Shown here piece by piece: positions 5,671 to 6,359 of a stretch of 6,359 nucleotides of DNA. A program made the translations under genes and the position numbers. Source of the stretch: Bordetella parapertussis. GTDB lineage: Bacteria > Pseudomonadota > Gammaproteobacteria > Burkholderiales > SG8-39. The stretch spans positions 1 through 6,359 of the forward strand of contig CAMDRY010000201.1 in assembly GCA_945906975.1 (NCBI GenBank), given 5' to 3'. The notes under the pieces are model-generated. The model searched no databases. It had not been told where the DNA came from and saw only the letters and a list, made by a program, of their open reading frames with translations. The stretch's first letter is position 1. Each line of letters starts with the position of its first letter.

Positions 5671-6359
5671 ATGATGACCGAACTAGCACAACCCGCCGTG
5701 TTTGCCGCGCTCTGCCTGGTGACAGGCCTGTGCGTCGGATCCTTTCTCAATGTCGTTATCCACCGCCTGCCGCGCATGATGGAACGGGAGTGGCAGGAGC
5801 AGTGCGCCGAGCTGCGCGGGGAGGAACCGGCGGCGCATGAGAGCGCACAGGGCGGCTACAACCTGCTGCGACCGCGTTCGCACTGCCCAAAGTGCAAGCA
5901 CAGCATCAGCGCGCTGGAAAATGTTCCGGTGCTCTCCTGGATCGTGCTGCGGGGGCGCTGCTCCGAGTGCAAAACCCGCATCAGTCCACGCTACCCCCTG
6001 GTCGAGATACTGACCGGCGCGGCCAGCGCCGGTGCCGCACTGCATTTTGGCTTCACCCCTGCCGCTGCCGCGGCGATGCTCTTCCTCTGGTGCATGATCG
6101 CCGCCACCTTCATCGATTTTGACACACAGCTTCTGCCCGACTCCATTACGCTGCCGCTGTTATGGGCGGGCCTGCTGTTCAATCTCGGCGGAGGCTTCGT
6201 TGACATCAAGACGGCCGTCATCGGTGCGGTTGCGGGATATCTTTCGCTTTGGAGCGTCTATTGGATGTTCAAGCTGGTCACCGGCAAAGAGGGCATGGGT
6301 TATGGTGATTTCAAGCTGTTGGCGGCGATTGGCGCCTGGCTCGGCTGGACTATGCTGCC
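5671..6359 (+). CDS. pilD: Prepilin peptidase / N-methyltransferase PilD (partial, 3' end outside window)
   Basis: The first 229 residues of a GspO/PilD-type inner-membrane aspartic protease. It cleaves the leader of type IV prepilins and pseudopilins and N-methylates the new N-terminus. The frame stays open to the right edge; the complete family protein is about 280-290 residues, so roughly the last 50-60 are missing. The N-terminus shows VGSFLNVVIHRLP (22-34). The cytoplasmic zinc-binding domain has C72-xx-C75 and C97-xx-C100. The catalytic aspartates are D149 (in ATFIDFD) and D213 (in GMGYGDFK). As I recall, these numbers coincide with those reported for P. aeruginosa PilD, which supports ATG 5671; the adjacent ATG 5674 and a TTG at 5656 are less likely. 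No clear Shine-Dalgarno precedes the start. It is the third gene of the pilBCD block. Confidence 0.95.
   Translation, partial: MMTELAQPAVFAALCLVTGLCVGSFLNVVIHRLPRMMEREWQEQCAELRGEEPAAHESAQGGYNLLRPRSHCPKCKHSISALENVPVLSWIVLRGRCSECKTRISPRYPLVEILTGAASAGAALHFGFTPAAAAAMLFLWCMIAATFIDFDTQLLPDSITLPLLWAGLLFNLGGGFVDIKTAVIGAVAGYLSLWSVYWMFKLVTGKEGMGYGDFKLLAAIGAWLGWTML

Overview
The window is a GC-rich stretch of ordinary proteobacterial chromosome. All five genes are on the + strand: ypjD (ccsA-like), corB, pilB, pilC and a pilD cut off by the right edge. The ypjD-corB pair is conserved next to ffh in proteobacteria such as E. coli. Having pilBCD directly downstream of that pair, together with the style of the PilB and PilC proteins, points to a betaproteobacterium (for example a Nitrosomonadales- or Rhodocyclales-like lineage). 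That assignment is inferred from recalled synteny and protein character, not from a search. No mobile element, CRISPR array, tRNA or rRNA gene was seen, and nothing suggests recent transfer.

Layout. Bases 1-131 are non-coding or the edge of an unseen gene. They hold a hexamer tandem repeat that may run off the left edge, a short 11-bp repeat cluster, a possible extended -10 promoter and a small hairpin next to the ypjD start. ypjD (132-983) encodes a membrane protein of the cytochrome c assembly (CcsA/HemX) superfamily. corB (1034-2314) encodes a CNNM/CorB-type membrane protein with paired CBS domains, likely for Mg2+ transport. A weak terminator-like hairpin with a T-run follows corB. A 287-bp gap then holds a sigma70-like promoter candidate and a roughly 160-nt leader that ends in a hairpin with the pilB Shine-Dalgarno in its loop.

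The type IV pilus block follows. pilB (2602-4350) is the extension ATPase, pilC (4386-5606) the inner-membrane platform, and pilD (5671 to beyond the edge) the prepilin peptidase/N-methylase. PilD matures pilins encoded elsewhere, PilC anchors the motor in the membrane, and PilB powers pilin polymerisation. A 9-bp hairpin with a T-rich tail lies between pilC and pilD and could lower or tune pilD expression. No pilin gene and no pilMNOPQ genes are in view.

I found no convincing novel biological system. The points most worth a second look are the cis-regulatory structures: the Shine-Dalgarno-in-loop hairpin before pilB, the pilC-pilD hairpin, and the repeats at the left edge.
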